NCBI RefSeq assembly: GCF_000421345.1
Contig: NZ_ATWV01000005.1
Location: 62,001 to 126,000, forward strand
Source of the DNA: Treponema bryantii NK4A124
GTDB taxonomy: Bacteria; Spirochaetota; Spirochaetia; Treponematales; Treponemataceae
DNA length: 64,000 nt
Direction: 5' to 3'
Shown here: one piece after another, positions 35,270 through 43,740 of the stretch
How positions within the stretch are numbered: position 1 is the stretch's first letter
Layout of the letters: every line of letters starts with the position of its first letter
Notes under the pieces: model-generated
Databases searched by the model: none
What the model saw: the letters and a program-made list of their open reading frames with translations, nothing else
What the model was told of the DNA's origin: nothing
Made by a program: the position numbers and the translations under genes

Positions 35270-36187
35270 CTACTTAATAGACGAAAGATTAAACGGCGTT
35301 GCCTGATAAACGTAATAGTTCAGCCAGTTTGAATAGAAGAGGTGTGCCGTTGCCCGCCAGTAACTTGTAGGCATGCGGTTTACGTTGTTTGTAGGGAAGT
35401 AGTTCTTTGGCAGCGGAACCTTCATGCCCTTGTCTGTGTCGCGGTAGTATTCCTGAGCCAGAGTCATTGTATCGTATTCAAGATGACCGGTCATAAAGAT
35501 TTCACGGTTGTCTTTTGATTTCAAAATTGTAACGCCTGCTTCTGCACTTTCTGCAAGAATTACCAGTTCAGGATGTTTTAAGATATCTTCTTTTACAAGA
35601 GTAGTATGACGGCTCTGCGGAATAGGGAAGGTGTCATCAAAACCTCGCAGCAGAGGGTCGCCGTCAACACAGCGTTCATTCATAAAAATGCCTGACATCT
35701 TTCTTTCGAGTCCATGCTTTGGAATTCCATAATGATGATAAAGCCCCGCAAAGCAGCCCCAGCATAAATACAGGGTTGAATAAACATTCTGTCTTGCGTA
35801 ATCCATGATTTTGCAAAGCTCATCCCAGTAATCAACATCAGTAAATTCAATCTGCTCGAGAGGTGCGCCGGTAATCAGCATTCCGTCGAACTTCTGATTG
35901 TAGAGCTCGCTGGAAGGAATGTAAAAACGGTCCAGGTAACTTTCATCAGTATTTTTGCTTGTATGATTTTCCATGTGAACAAGGGAGATTTCAATCTGAA
36001 GGGGAGTGTTACCCAAAAGGCGAAGGAGTTGAGTTTCTGTAACTTCCTTGTTAGGCATAAGATTTACGATGGCAATTTTAAGAGGACGGATGTCCTGCTC
36101 CAGGGCCCGTTTTTCGGTCATGACGAAGATATTCTCTTTTTCAAGTATTGAACATGCTGGTAAATCTGACTGAATTTTAATTGGCAT
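35270..36187 (-). CDS. metA: Homoserine O-acetyltransferase (MetA type)
   Basis: This 305-residue enzyme acylates homoserine in methionine synthesis. The nucleophile is Cys142 in LYLCWGCFAGLYHHYG; the His and Glu of MTGHLEYD complete the site. Residue 111 is Glu (TGAPLEQIEF). In characterised MetA proteins Glu at this position goes with acetyl-CoA and Gly with succinyl-CoA, so this should be an acetyltransferase despite the usual succinyl annotation. The start at 36187 follows AGGAGGAT; the ORF reading further upstream to 36235 has no ribosome site. I saw no SAM riboswitch in the 72-bp divergent gap. Confidence 0.92.
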   Translation of the reverse strand: MPIKIQSDLPACSILEKENIFVMTEKRALEQDIRPLKIAIVNLMPNKEVTETQLLRLLGNTPLQIEISLVHMENHTSKNTDESYLDRFYIPSSELYNQKFDGMLITGAPLEQIEFTDVDYWDELCKIMDYARQNVYSTLYLCWGCFAGLYHHYGIPKHGLERKMSGIFMNERCVDGDPLLRGFDDTFPIPQSRHTTLVKEDILKHPELVILAESAEAGVTILKSKDNREIFMTGHLEYDTMTLAQEYYRDTDKGMKVPLPKNYFPTNNVNRMPTSYWRATAHLFYSNWLNYYVYQATPFNLSSIK

Positions 36188-36245
36188 AGAATATCCTCCT
36201 GTTTGTGTATTGACGCCTATTGTAGCAGAACACAAGATTTTTTGC

Positions 36246-36251
36246 TATAAT
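36246..36251 (+). promoter_or_regulatory. Extended -10 box of the alpha/beta hydrolase gene
   Basis: TGCTATAAT, a perfect -10 with upstream TG, ends eight bases before the ATG at 36260. No ribosome site is present, so a leaderless or nearly leaderless message is likely. Confidence 0.5.
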
Positions 36252-36259
36252 AATCAGCT

Positions 36260-37264
36260 ATGGAAAACAAAAACGACCGCAAAGGTGCAATTAAAAAGCT
36301 TAAACTGCTTACCTTTGGATCAAAATCAAATGTAGACACTTTCCGCGCAAAACTCGACGAAGGCTTTAAAACTGTATTCCTTCCAAACGGAGTTGAGCGT
36401 ACTGAATATAAATACGGCAACGTTGAATGCGACGTGCTGGCACCGGAAATCTATTCTTCAAACAGGGTAATGCTTTATATTCACGGAGGCTCTTTTGTGG
36501 GCGGCTCCCGCCTTACTTATGCCAGCTTCTGTGCATCTCTTGCAACAAAATGCTTTTGCCGCGTAGTTGTTCCAGAGTACCGCCTGGCTCCGGCTTTCCC
36601 ATTCCCTGCTGCTAACGAAGACATTCAGAACGTATTCAAATCTCTTTTTACAGAAGAACAGATTGCCTGCTCTCTCAATGCAGAAAAAGGAGCAAAGCCT
36701 CAGCTGCCGGAAATCATTATTGCCGCCGACAGCTCAGCCGCTCCAATTGCCTGTTCGCTCATTTTTAATTTACGTGAACGCTACCGTTCCTGTATCAAAC
36801 AGGTAATTCTTTTTTCTCCATGGCTTGATGTGTCTGAATGTTCAAAGTTGATTCAAACAAAAAAAATCAGCGATGAGGTTATGAGCGGCGACGTCCTTCG
36901 CAAGAGCTCTTCTATTTATACTTACGAATCAAATACAAAAAGCCCTATGGTTTCTCCTCTGCTTGCGGGAGATGATTCTCTTCAGAATTTCCCTCCGGTA
37001 TTTATTCAGATGGGCGAAAAAGAAATACTTCTGGATGATGCAAAAGAGTTTGCCTTTAATCTGCAGAATGCGGGAAATGAATGTGTACTTGATATCTGGC
37101 CAAACATGATGTTTATGTTCCAGATGGCAGATGAATATCTTCACGAATCTCATCTTGCTCTTGATAAGGTTGGTAAGGTTGTAACTGAAGGAACTATGGA
37201 CAAGGCTGCAGTACAGATAGAAAACAAGCCAAAGCTTGAACACAGTTTGAAGTCTGAGGCTTAG
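36260..37264 (+). CDS. Alpha/beta hydrolase, HSL-like, probably without catalytic His
   Basis: The 334-residue protein follows the hormone-sensitive-lipase plan: oxyanion motif YIHGGSF (residues 74-79), YRLAPAFPFPAANED, and a nucleophile region AADSSAAP with Ser158 in place of the usual GDSAG. At the position of the catalytic His (usual pattern W-x-x-M-x-H-x-F) the sequence is WPNMMFMF, with Phe285 instead of His. If this alignment is right, the triad is broken and the protein may bind rather than cleave its ligand. It lies 14 bases upstream of the U32 gene on the same strand. Cytoplasmic; substrate unknown. Confidence 0.75.
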   Translation: MENKNDRKGAIKKLKLLTFGSKSNVDTFRAKLDEGFKTVFLPNGVERTEYKYGNVECDVLAPEIYSSNRVMLYIHGGSFVGGSRLTYASFCASLATKCFCRVVVPEYRLAPAFPFPAANEDIQNVFKSLFTEEQIACSLNAEKGAKPQLPEIIIAADSSAAPIACSLIFNLRERYRSCIKQVILFSPWLDVSECSKLIQTKKISDEVMSGDVLRKSSSIYTYESNTKSPMVSPLLAGDDSLQNFPPVFIQMGEKEILLDDAKEFAFNLQNAGNECVLDIWPNMMFMFQMADEYLHESHLALDKVGKVVTEGTMDKAAVQIENKPKLEHSLKSEA

Positions 37265-37278
37265 GACAGAGGTACCTT

Positions 37279-38754
37279 ATGGAACTTTTATCGCCGGCCG
37301 GCAATGTTGAAAAATTATATTATGCTTATGCCTACGGAGCAGATGCCGCTTATATCGGTTTAAAAAAATTTTCTCTCCGCGTAAAGGCAGATAATTTTTA
37401 CGAAGATGAATATAAAAAGGTGCAGGCTCTTAAAGAAAAGTTTCCCGGCCGCCGCCTTCACTGTGCCTTAAACATTTCTTTTCACGATGAAGAAATTGAT
37501 GCCCTTAAAGCTAACCTCGATTATTTTAAGCAGTATCCTATAGATGCTTTTATTGTTCAGGATATTGGTATTGTTCCTCTGCTTCAAAAAGAATTTCCTA
37601 ATGCCCAGCTTCATCTTTCGACACAGGCCAGCTGCGTAAACAGCGAAGCGGTTAAGATGTATAAGTCTCTGGGCTTCAGCCGCATTGTTCTTGGCCGCGA
37701 AATTTCAATAGAACAGATTCGCCGCATTAAGGACGCTGTGCCTGATATGGAGCTCGAAACTTTTGTTCACGGGGCAATGTGTATTGCCTACGCGGGCCGT
37801 TGTCTTATGAGCGCCTACCTTACAGGCCGCTCAGCTCAAAGTGGTTTTTGTTCGCATACCTGCCGCTGGAATTTTAAGGTGGACGGGAAGGCTTGTGCCG
37901 AGAACTTAGAGGCTGCGCGCGCCCTTGCCCAGAGCGGTCTTCTTACTTTGGAAGAAGAGCAGCGGCCTGGCGAAAAGTTTCCGGTTTTTGAGGGCGATGG
38001 CTTTACGGCAATTCTTTCTTCTAAAGACCTGCGCATGATTGAGCATCTTGCAGACCTTCGCGACGCCGGAGTTGATTCCCTTAAAATTGAAGGCCGCATG
38101 AAGAGTGTTTATTATGTTGCCATGGTAACACGAGCTTATAGAAAAGCACTGGATGCCCTGGAAGGAAAACTCAGTCAGGAAGAGGCTGCTCCTTACATAG
38201 CCGAACTCGACAATGTTGCCCACCGCGAAAGCACAACCGGTTTTTATTATGATAAATCTAATGCTGATGAAACTACTACCGGTGCCAGCGATAGTAAATA
38301 TCAGCTGGCGGCAGAAATAGGCGAGGAAATTACCGGTGCCGCTTTTGATAAACTTTATACAGAAGGTCACGCCCGCTACGATGCTGCACAAAAAGAACTC
38401 GAAGCTATGCACCCTGCGGCCCGCGAAGCCCGCTTAAAAGATTACGAAGTTCATCCGGATCGCCGCATCATCAGCTTTGAAAAAAAAGAGGGCTGGCACA
38501 TGTACGACTGCAAGGGTATGAATATGATTCGTGCCGGCGAAGTAATTGAATTTGTTTCTCCGGAATTCTGCTCTCTCAAAGTGCCAGCAGACGAATGGGA
38601 AATCATAGACTCAGAAACCGGGCTTAAAATGAACTGGACCTGCGACGGTCATCCAACAGCACTTTACCTTAAGCATAAGCTGCCGGATGGAACTCTGCTT
38701 AGAACTCTTGACCCGGATTATGTAGAAGGAAAAATCCGGGATACCGGAAGATGA
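37279..38754 (+). CDS. Peptidase U32 family protein (RNA-modification type)
   Basis: The 491-residue protein starts MELLSPAGNVEKLYYAYAYG and carries the U32 signature ETFVHGAMCIAYAGRCLMS (about residues 155-173), followed by GFCSHTCRW. Members TrhP and RlhA of E. coli take part in hydroxylation of tRNA and 23S rRNA; older annotations call them collagenases. The Cys residues of the signature probably bind an iron-sulfur cluster. The ribosome site AGAGGT is good. Its stop overlaps the next start as ATGA. Confidence 0.85.
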   Translation: MELLSPAGNVEKLYYAYAYGADAAYIGLKKFSLRVKADNFYEDEYKKVQALKEKFPGRRLHCALNISFHDEEIDALKANLDYFKQYPIDAFIVQDIGIVPLLQKEFPNAQLHLSTQASCVNSEAVKMYKSLGFSRIVLGREISIEQIRRIKDAVPDMELETFVHGAMCIAYAGRCLMSAYLTGRSAQSGFCSHTCRWNFKVDGKACAENLEAARALAQSGLLTLEEEQRPGEKFPVFEGDGFTAILSSKDLRMIEHLADLRDAGVDSLKIEGRMKSVYYVAMVTRAYRKALDALEGKLSQEEAAPYIAELDNVAHRESTTGFYYDKSNADETTTGASDSKYQLAAEIGEEITGAAFDKLYTEGHARYDAAQKELEAMHPAAREARLKDYEVHPDRRIISFEKKEGWHMYDCKGMNMIRAGEVIEFVSPEFCSLKVPADEWEIIDSETGLKMNWTCDGHPTALYLKHKLPDGTLLRTLDPDYVEGKIRDTGR

Positions 38755-39500
38755 AAATGACTGCCTGCAAAAAAATCTGTAAAAGAAACTTTCTGATAAT
38801 CTGCTTCATGTTTTTTTCTTTTTCTGCTTTTTGCCAGAACGTGAATTTTTTTACAAAAGGTAAACCGGAAATGTCCCTTTCAGGAGGATTTTCTCTCTGG
38901 TTAAAAAATGATTTACACGCCGGCCCCTTCGCTTTCGATACTTCTTTTACTGCAGATTGTAAAGAACTTTATTTTGACTGCGGTAGCGTATTTCAACCTC
39001 ATACATTTGATTTTACAGGCAACGCTTTTTATATGCCGACTTTCTATGGTATGTTCAGAGCTGGCCTTGGCTTTACTTATCATTTTACAAGATATTATAA
39101 TGAGTTCTCAGAAAATGATTTTCTTCCGTCTCTCAGATTCTGCTGGTGCAAGACTTCCTTCTTTAATGTAAATTTTGCAATTGGTTTAATGCTAAAAAAA
39201 TCAATTATTGATGAAGTGAATAATTATCAGCTGAATCTTTTTAAGAATTCTTTTTTCCTTGGATTAAGATTCGACTGGAACATCAACTCAGCCTTTAATG
39301 TATGGTGTTCAATTGCTTCTGTTGATTATTATGATTATCCTCTCTTAGGAACTCCATTTTTTAAGTTTGGAGCAGACTATAAGTTTAGGGATAATGTAAG
39401 TTTAGAATCAACTTTATCATTTAAATATGTTGATATGATAACAAGTGCAGTTTATTTGAGTGAATGCAATTATAAAACAGCAATTAAGGTGTATTTCTGA
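38751..39500 (+). CDS. Predicted outer-membrane beta-barrel protein, function unknown
   Basis: A signal peptide with a charged start (MKMTACKKICKRNFLIICFMFFSF) ends at AFCQ. The mature part has alternating aromatic/polar strands (FDTSFTADCKELYFDCG, FFLGLRFDWNINSAFNVW) and ends in aromatic Phe (IKVYF), the usual barrel ending. It starts inside the U32 stop codon (ATGA) and ends inside the start of the phosphoesterase gene (TGATG), so the three genes are translationally coupled. No specific family recognised. Confidence 0.7.
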   Translation: MKMTACKKICKRNFLIICFMFFSFSAFCQNVNFFTKGKPEMSLSGGFSLWLKNDLHAGPFAFDTSFTADCKELYFDCGSVFQPHTFDFTGNAFYMPTFYGMFRAGLGFTYHFTRYYNEFSENDFLPSLRFCWCKTSFFNVNFAIGLMLKKSIIDEVNNYQLNLFKNSFFLGLRFDWNINSAFNVWCSIASVDYYDYPLLGTPFFKFGADYKFRDNVSLESTLSFKYVDMITSAVYLSECNYKTAIKVYF

Positions 39501-40366
39501 TGAAAAAAAACTGGCTTAAGATTTTTACAGTTATTACGTCTCTTCTTTTTACATCCTGTTACGGCAGCTGGAATATTTTCTATGACGGAAACAATGTTGA
39601 CTGCAGATCAAAAGAAATGCTTTGTCTTGATGATGAAACAGATTCTGTCTTTGCAGAGTCAGGAATTTCCTCTCTGACAGGGAGCTATAATGTTTTAATT
39701 ATAACTGACTCGCATTTTGGTTATAAATTCAAGGAAGCTCCTCTTGAATGCCTTTATAACTGGCTTGATTCTGTAAAGGGAACTGCTGCTGCACCTGAGT
39801 TTGCAATCTGTCTTGGAGATGCTGTTGATACAGGATGTCAGGCAGAATATGATGAATATCTTGATTTTTGCCAAAACTTAAAATCTCTTTACGGAATAAA
39901 AATTGTTTTTAATACCTGTGGAAATCATGATATATATCAATCGCATTGGGGAAACTGGCAGAAAAACTGTTATCCTCATTCATCATTTTATTCCTTCAAA
40001 ACTTCAAGCTTTTCCTGGTATAGCTTCGACACAGGTGATGGTACTCTTGGTACAAAACAATATGATATTTTAAGAAAAGCGATTGAAAATGACCCTTCAC
40101 CTAAAATCGTTTTTTCGCATTATCCGCTCACGGAATATCGTCTTGCCTTTGGCCTTGGAGATACAACGGAAAGAAATCTTTTAATTAAATTATTTTTGCA
40201 GAATAAAGTTTGCTGTTATTTTGGCGGTCATGATCATTGCTGCAATTATAAGGACATTGGTCTGAAAGATTATTGCTGTCCTTCTTTCAGATTCAATGAG
40301 GCCTGGACTATTCTTCATATTGATGAGGAGAATGGAAAGGCTGTTGCAGAGTTCATCGGTGACTGA
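39500..40366 (+). CDS. Lipoprotein metallophosphoesterase
   Basis: The N-terminus MKKNWLKIFTVITSLLFTSC is a lipoprotein signal with Cys20. The calcineurin-like metal motifs follow in order: IITDSHFG, CLGDAVDTG, TCGNHDIY, IVFSHYP and FGGHDH. It should hydrolyse phosphoesters on the periplasmic or outer face; the substrate is unknown. It is unusually rich in Cys and Tyr. Coupling to the barrel gene upstream (TGATG) suggests the two act at the envelope together. Confidence 0.88.
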   Translation: MKKNWLKIFTVITSLLFTSCYGSWNIFYDGNNVDCRSKEMLCLDDETDSVFAESGISSLTGSYNVLIITDSHFGYKFKEAPLECLYNWLDSVKGTAAAPEFAICLGDAVDTGCQAEYDEYLDFCQNLKSLYGIKIVFNTCGNHDIYQSHWGNWQKNCYPHSSFYSFKTSSFSWYSFDTGDGTLGTKQYDILRKAIENDPSPKIVFSHYPLTEYRLAFGLGDTTERNLLIKLFLQNKVCCYFGGHDHCCNYKDIGLKDYCCPSFRFNEAWTILHIDEENGKAVAEFIGD

Positions 40367-40395
40367 GTGACACGAATCATTATGAGGAGTTTTTC

Positions 40396-40434
40396 GGTGG
40401 TTGAGTGCCGCAAAGTCGGCCTGTTGAAACCACC
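40396..40434. repeat. Family 1 palindrome (copy F, degenerate)
   Basis: GGTGGTTGAGTGCCGC-AAA-GTCGGCCTGTTGAAACCACC; the outer arms are intact but the inner stem and the GTATCG box have decayed. Lies between the convergent phosphoesterase and rel genes. Confidence 0.75.
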
Positions 40435-40442
40435 TTCATCTT

Positions 40443-42272
40443 TTATTCATCCCACTGTACTTCAACGCTGCGTTCTTCTTTATGAGGAATACGCTGGTAA
40501 ATGAGACAGTCGGCGCGGTGAATTGAAACTCCTTTTGTTCTTGTTACGTAGCCCGCAATCAGATCTGGATATTCCGGTTTACAGCACTGGGCAATATTGT
40601 AAAGAACCCTGCGTTCTCCCTGTACAAGTACTCCGCATTTTTTATGAGGTCTCTGTTCTGGAGCCGCTTCCGGCTTTCCCTTTTTAGGACGGGATTTTTT
40701 TGCCCGGATAAAGTGTGTTGCTCCACCGCCTGCAAGTCCTACTGTTCCTTCAATGCCTGCGGCATTTGCCTGTTCTTCTGCCTTAAGGGCCAGTCGTTCA
40801 CTGAAGGTAGGGTCGTTTGCCATAAGCCAGGAGTGAATCTTCTGGTGAGCCTTTGTAGTTTTTACAAGCTTAAGCTGAGACTCAGTAGGATGAGCCTGAG
40901 GATTTGTGATTACTTCAATAATCTGTGTATTTTGCAGGGGGCGGGAAAGAGGAATGATTTTTCCGTCAGCCTTAGCGGCAATAATTTTTTCGCCGACAGC
41001 TGTATGAACCGCATAGGCAAAGTCTATCGCGGTTGCTCCCATAGGAAGTTTTTTTACATCACCCTTTGGTGTGAAAACGTAAATCTCGTCGCCAAGCAGT
41101 TCGTTTTTTAGGGTTTCAAAATTGTTGCCTTCTGTAAGACTGTCTTTAAACTGCTGGAGTTTGTTGTAAATGGCAAGACGGTCTTCTTCAATCAGCTCGC
41201 GGGAAGATCCTTTTTTATAGAGCCAGTGAGAAGCAATTCCGTGCTCAGCCATGTTGTGCATGTCGTGGGTACGAATCTGAATCTCAAGAGGCTTTCCTTC
41301 ACACATAACTGTTGTATGAAGTGACTGATAACCGTTTGCCTTTGGCATAGCGATGTAGTCCTTAAAACGACCATCCAGAGGCTTCCACAGTCCGTGTACA
41401 ATTCCAACAAGGGTGTAGCATTCAGCCGGAGTATTACAGAGAATGCGCAGGGCAAGCAGGTCAAAAAGTTCTCCGGCCTCTTTATTGCGCTTTCTCATCT
41501 TCTGATAGATTGAATAAAAGTGCTTTGCGCGGCTTTGAATCTCAATCTTCATACCCATCTTATCAGCTGATTTATAGATGCTGTTAACTGCCTTTTCCAG
41601 ATAGCTGGCCCGTTCATCTTTTTTCTGAGAAACAATTGCCTTAATCTGCTGGAAAACAGAAGGGTTAGTATATTTAAGGCTCAAATCTTCAAACTCATTT
41701 TTTTCTGCCTGCATTCCAAGTCTGTCTGCAAGTGGAGCCCAGATTTCTATAACGGCGCTGGCAATCATGTGCTGGTCGGCTGCTGTAAAGCTCTTGATAT
41801 TGCGGATTCGGTCCAGGCGGTCTGCAAGGGTAATTAGAATAATACGCGCATCGTCGCACATGGCAAAAAGCATATTGCGGATGGCATCTGACTGATGCAT
41901 TGTCTTTGTGTTTATAGGCAGATTGAGAATCTTATTTACTGTAAGAACGATTTTACTGATGTTTTCGCCGAACTCTTTAGCAATCTCTTCATCGCTTACA
42001 TCAAAATCCTTTATGGAATGAAGGATGGCGGCTACCAGGGTAGGGCTGTCGAGCTTGCTTTCGGCCAGAATGTTTGCAACCCTGAGAGGGTGGAGATAGT
42101 AAGGCTTACCGCACTCGCGCACTCTGTCGCCTGCTTTTTCTACAAGAAGAGACCATGCTTTTGTTACTTCAGCCTTTTCTTCGGAAGAAAGATATTCGTG
42201 TTTTGAGAAAAACTCTTCCAGAAGTGCAGCTGTATTTTTTACATCAGATGAAAAAACTTTCTCGCTGCTCAT
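40443..42272 (-). CDS. RelA/SpoT-family (p)ppGpp synthetase with inactive hydrolase domain and no ACT domain
   Basis: Order of domains: HD-like (about 35-190), synthetase (about 230-350), TGS (about 400-460) and a Cys-rich zinc-finger-like region at the end (NIAQCCKPEYPDLIAGYVTRTKG). The synthetase motifs are intact: GRFKDYIAMPKANGYQSLHTT and LEIQIRT. The hydrolase metal site is not: HDxxED is replaced by HSIKD (residues 85-89) and LADRLHN by LADRLDR, so the protein should make but not degrade (p)ppGpp. At 609 residues it lacks the C-terminal ACT domain of full-length (~720) Rel proteins. Cytoplasmic, ribosome-linked in the family. Confidence 0.88.
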   Translation of the reverse strand: MSSEKVFSSDVKNTAALLEEFFSKHEYLSSEEKAEVTKAWSLLVEKAGDRVRECGKPYYLHPLRVANILAESKLDSPTLVAAILHSIKDFDVSDEEIAKEFGENISKIVLTVNKILNLPINTKTMHQSDAIRNMLFAMCDDARIILITLADRLDRIRNIKSFTAADQHMIASAVIEIWAPLADRLGMQAEKNEFEDLSLKYTNPSVFQQIKAIVSQKKDERASYLEKAVNSIYKSADKMGMKIEIQSRAKHFYSIYQKMRKRNKEAGELFDLLALRILCNTPAECYTLVGIVHGLWKPLDGRFKDYIAMPKANGYQSLHTTVMCEGKPLEIQIRTHDMHNMAEHGIASHWLYKKGSSRELIEEDRLAIYNKLQQFKDSLTEGNNFETLKNELLGDEIYVFTPKGDVKKLPMGATAIDFAYAVHTAVGEKIIAAKADGKIIPLSRPLQNTQIIEVITNPQAHPTESQLKLVKTTKAHQKIHSWLMANDPTFSERLALKAEEQANAAGIEGTVGLAGGGATHFIRAKKSRPKKGKPEAAPEQRPHKKCGVLVQGERRVLYNIAQCCKPEYPDLIAGYVTRTKGVSIHRADCLIYQRIPHKEERSVEVQWDE

Positions 42273-42281
42273 TTTTTTTCA

Positions 42282-42307
42282 GTCATGCTGAACTTGTTTC
42301 AGCATCT
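42282..42307. repeat. Family 3 palindrome (single)
   Basis: GTCATGCTGAACTTGTTTCAGCATCT; arms ATGCTGAA/TTCAGCAT, upstream of the rel start. Confidence 0.8.
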
Positions 42308-42408
42308 ATATAAAAAATAACAGATTTTTCTAAAATGATATAGTAATTTTCTATAAAATAATTTGTTATTTTGTTATATTGTATATGAGTATATATAATG
42401 GAAAGAAT

Positions 42409-43722
42409 ATGAAACGTATAATTTTTGCAGCAATTGCTTTATTCTGCGCTTTTTCCCTGAATGCACAGGCTGGTTCAGAAAAAGTCAGATCTATCACTGT
42501 AGATGAGGCCGTTATTCTGGCAGCGGATAATAATATTTCGTTAAAACGCCAGAGAATCAGCCTTGAAACTCTGGAACGCCGCAATAAAACCTCCTGGAAC
42601 GGGGTAAGTCCTTCTGCTAGTTTGAGCGGAAGTTTTACTAAGCCTCTGGATGGCATCGTTACAGATATGGAGGCAAAACAGAAATATACCTATCAAATGG
42701 GGGCTTCTGTAAGCCTTTCTCTTACACCTTCTTTGTACACTTCAATAAGGGCCGCAAGTCTTCAGTACGAAAGCGGAAAAACTTCCTATGAAGATGCTGT
42801 TCGCCAGATAGAGCTGAATGTTCGTAAGCTTTTTTACAGCCTTCTTTATACTAAAGAGAGTATGAATCTGCAGCGCCGCAATATGGAAACTGCACGCATC
42901 CGTTATGAAAATAACCGTGACAAGTATAACCGTGGTCAGCTTTCTGAACTGGATCTTTTGCAGTCTCAGTACAGCTACGAAAGCCTTCGTCCTAATATTG
43001 AATCTGCAGAAATTGCTTATCAGAACAATATTGCTTCATTTAAGCAGACTCTTGGCCTTTCGCAGAATGAAAAAATTGAGCTTTCGGGTTCTCTTTCAGA
43101 TGCAGTTCCGCCGGAATCTTTTTCTGTAAATCAGACTGTTGAGGAACTGCCTTCCATCAAAAAATTAAAGGCCAGTATAGAGCAGCAGGAAAACTCTTTA
43201 CTTGCAACAAGATTTTCAGCCTACGGACCATCGATTTCTGCAAGTTATTCCTGGGGCTTGGGTGGAAACGATAGTGTAGAAGATTTTAAACAGAATCAGG
43301 AAAGTCATTCTCTTTCTTTAAGCCTTCGTATTCCTCTTGACGGCTATCTTCCATGGTCAAATGGAGCCAACAGCATTGCCAGTCAGAAAGCCACTTTGCA
43401 GGACTTAAAACTTCAGCTGGAAAATGAGCGCACAAGTGTCCAGCTTAATCTGCAGAACAGCATCAAAAACATCCTTCAAAAGCAGAGTCAGATGGATTTG
43501 ATTGACCGCAATGTTGAGCTGGCTCAAAAGACTTATGATATGACACTTACTGCTTACAATCATGGTTCCCGCGACCTGCTTACCCTGCAGAGTACGGCAG
43601 ATGCACTTTTAAAGGCTAAAACAGACAGAGAATCTAAAAAGTTCGAGCTTATCAGCGCAGTACTTGATTTGGAAAATACACTGGGGCTTCCTTTTGGTAC
43701 CCTTGGAAAAGAAGATAAATAG
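42409..43722 (+). CDS. TolC-family outer-membrane efflux protein
   Basis: After a signal peptide (MKRIIFAAIALFCAFSLNAQA) come two repeats of the OMF fold with ITVDEAVILAADNNISLKRQR at the start and long helical hairpins (LQRRNMETARIRYENNRDKYNRGQLSELDLLQSQYSY region). It forms the trimeric exit duct of a tripartite pump together with the adaptor and RND genes just downstream. I take the start at 42409 (after GGAAAG); the upstream ATG at 42379 adds ten polar residues before the signal. Confidence 0.92.
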   Translation: MKRIIFAAIALFCAFSLNAQAGSEKVRSITVDEAVILAADNNISLKRQRISLETLERRNKTSWNGVSPSASLSGSFTKPLDGIVTDMEAKQKYTYQMGASVSLSLTPSLYTSIRAASLQYESGKTSYEDAVRQIELNVRKLFYSLLYTKESMNLQRRNMETARIRYENNRDKYNRGQLSELDLLQSQYSYESLRPNIESAEIAYQNNIASFKQTLGLSQNEKIELSGSLSDAVPPESFSVNQTVEELPSIKKLKASIEQQENSLLATRFSAYGPSISASYSWGLGGNDSVEDFKQNQESHSLSLSLRIPLDGYLPWSNGANSIASQKATLQDLKLQLENERTSVQLNLQNSIKNILQKQSQMDLIDRNVELAQKTYDMTLTAYNHGSRDLLTLQSTADALLKAKTDRESKKFELISAVLDLENTLGLPFGTLGKEDK

Positions 43723-43740
43723 AAATATTGAGGTTTTGAT

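Noticed and set aside
36188-36259. SAM riboswitch upstream of metA
   Set aside because: The divergent gap is only 72 bp and shows no SAM-riboswitch core.
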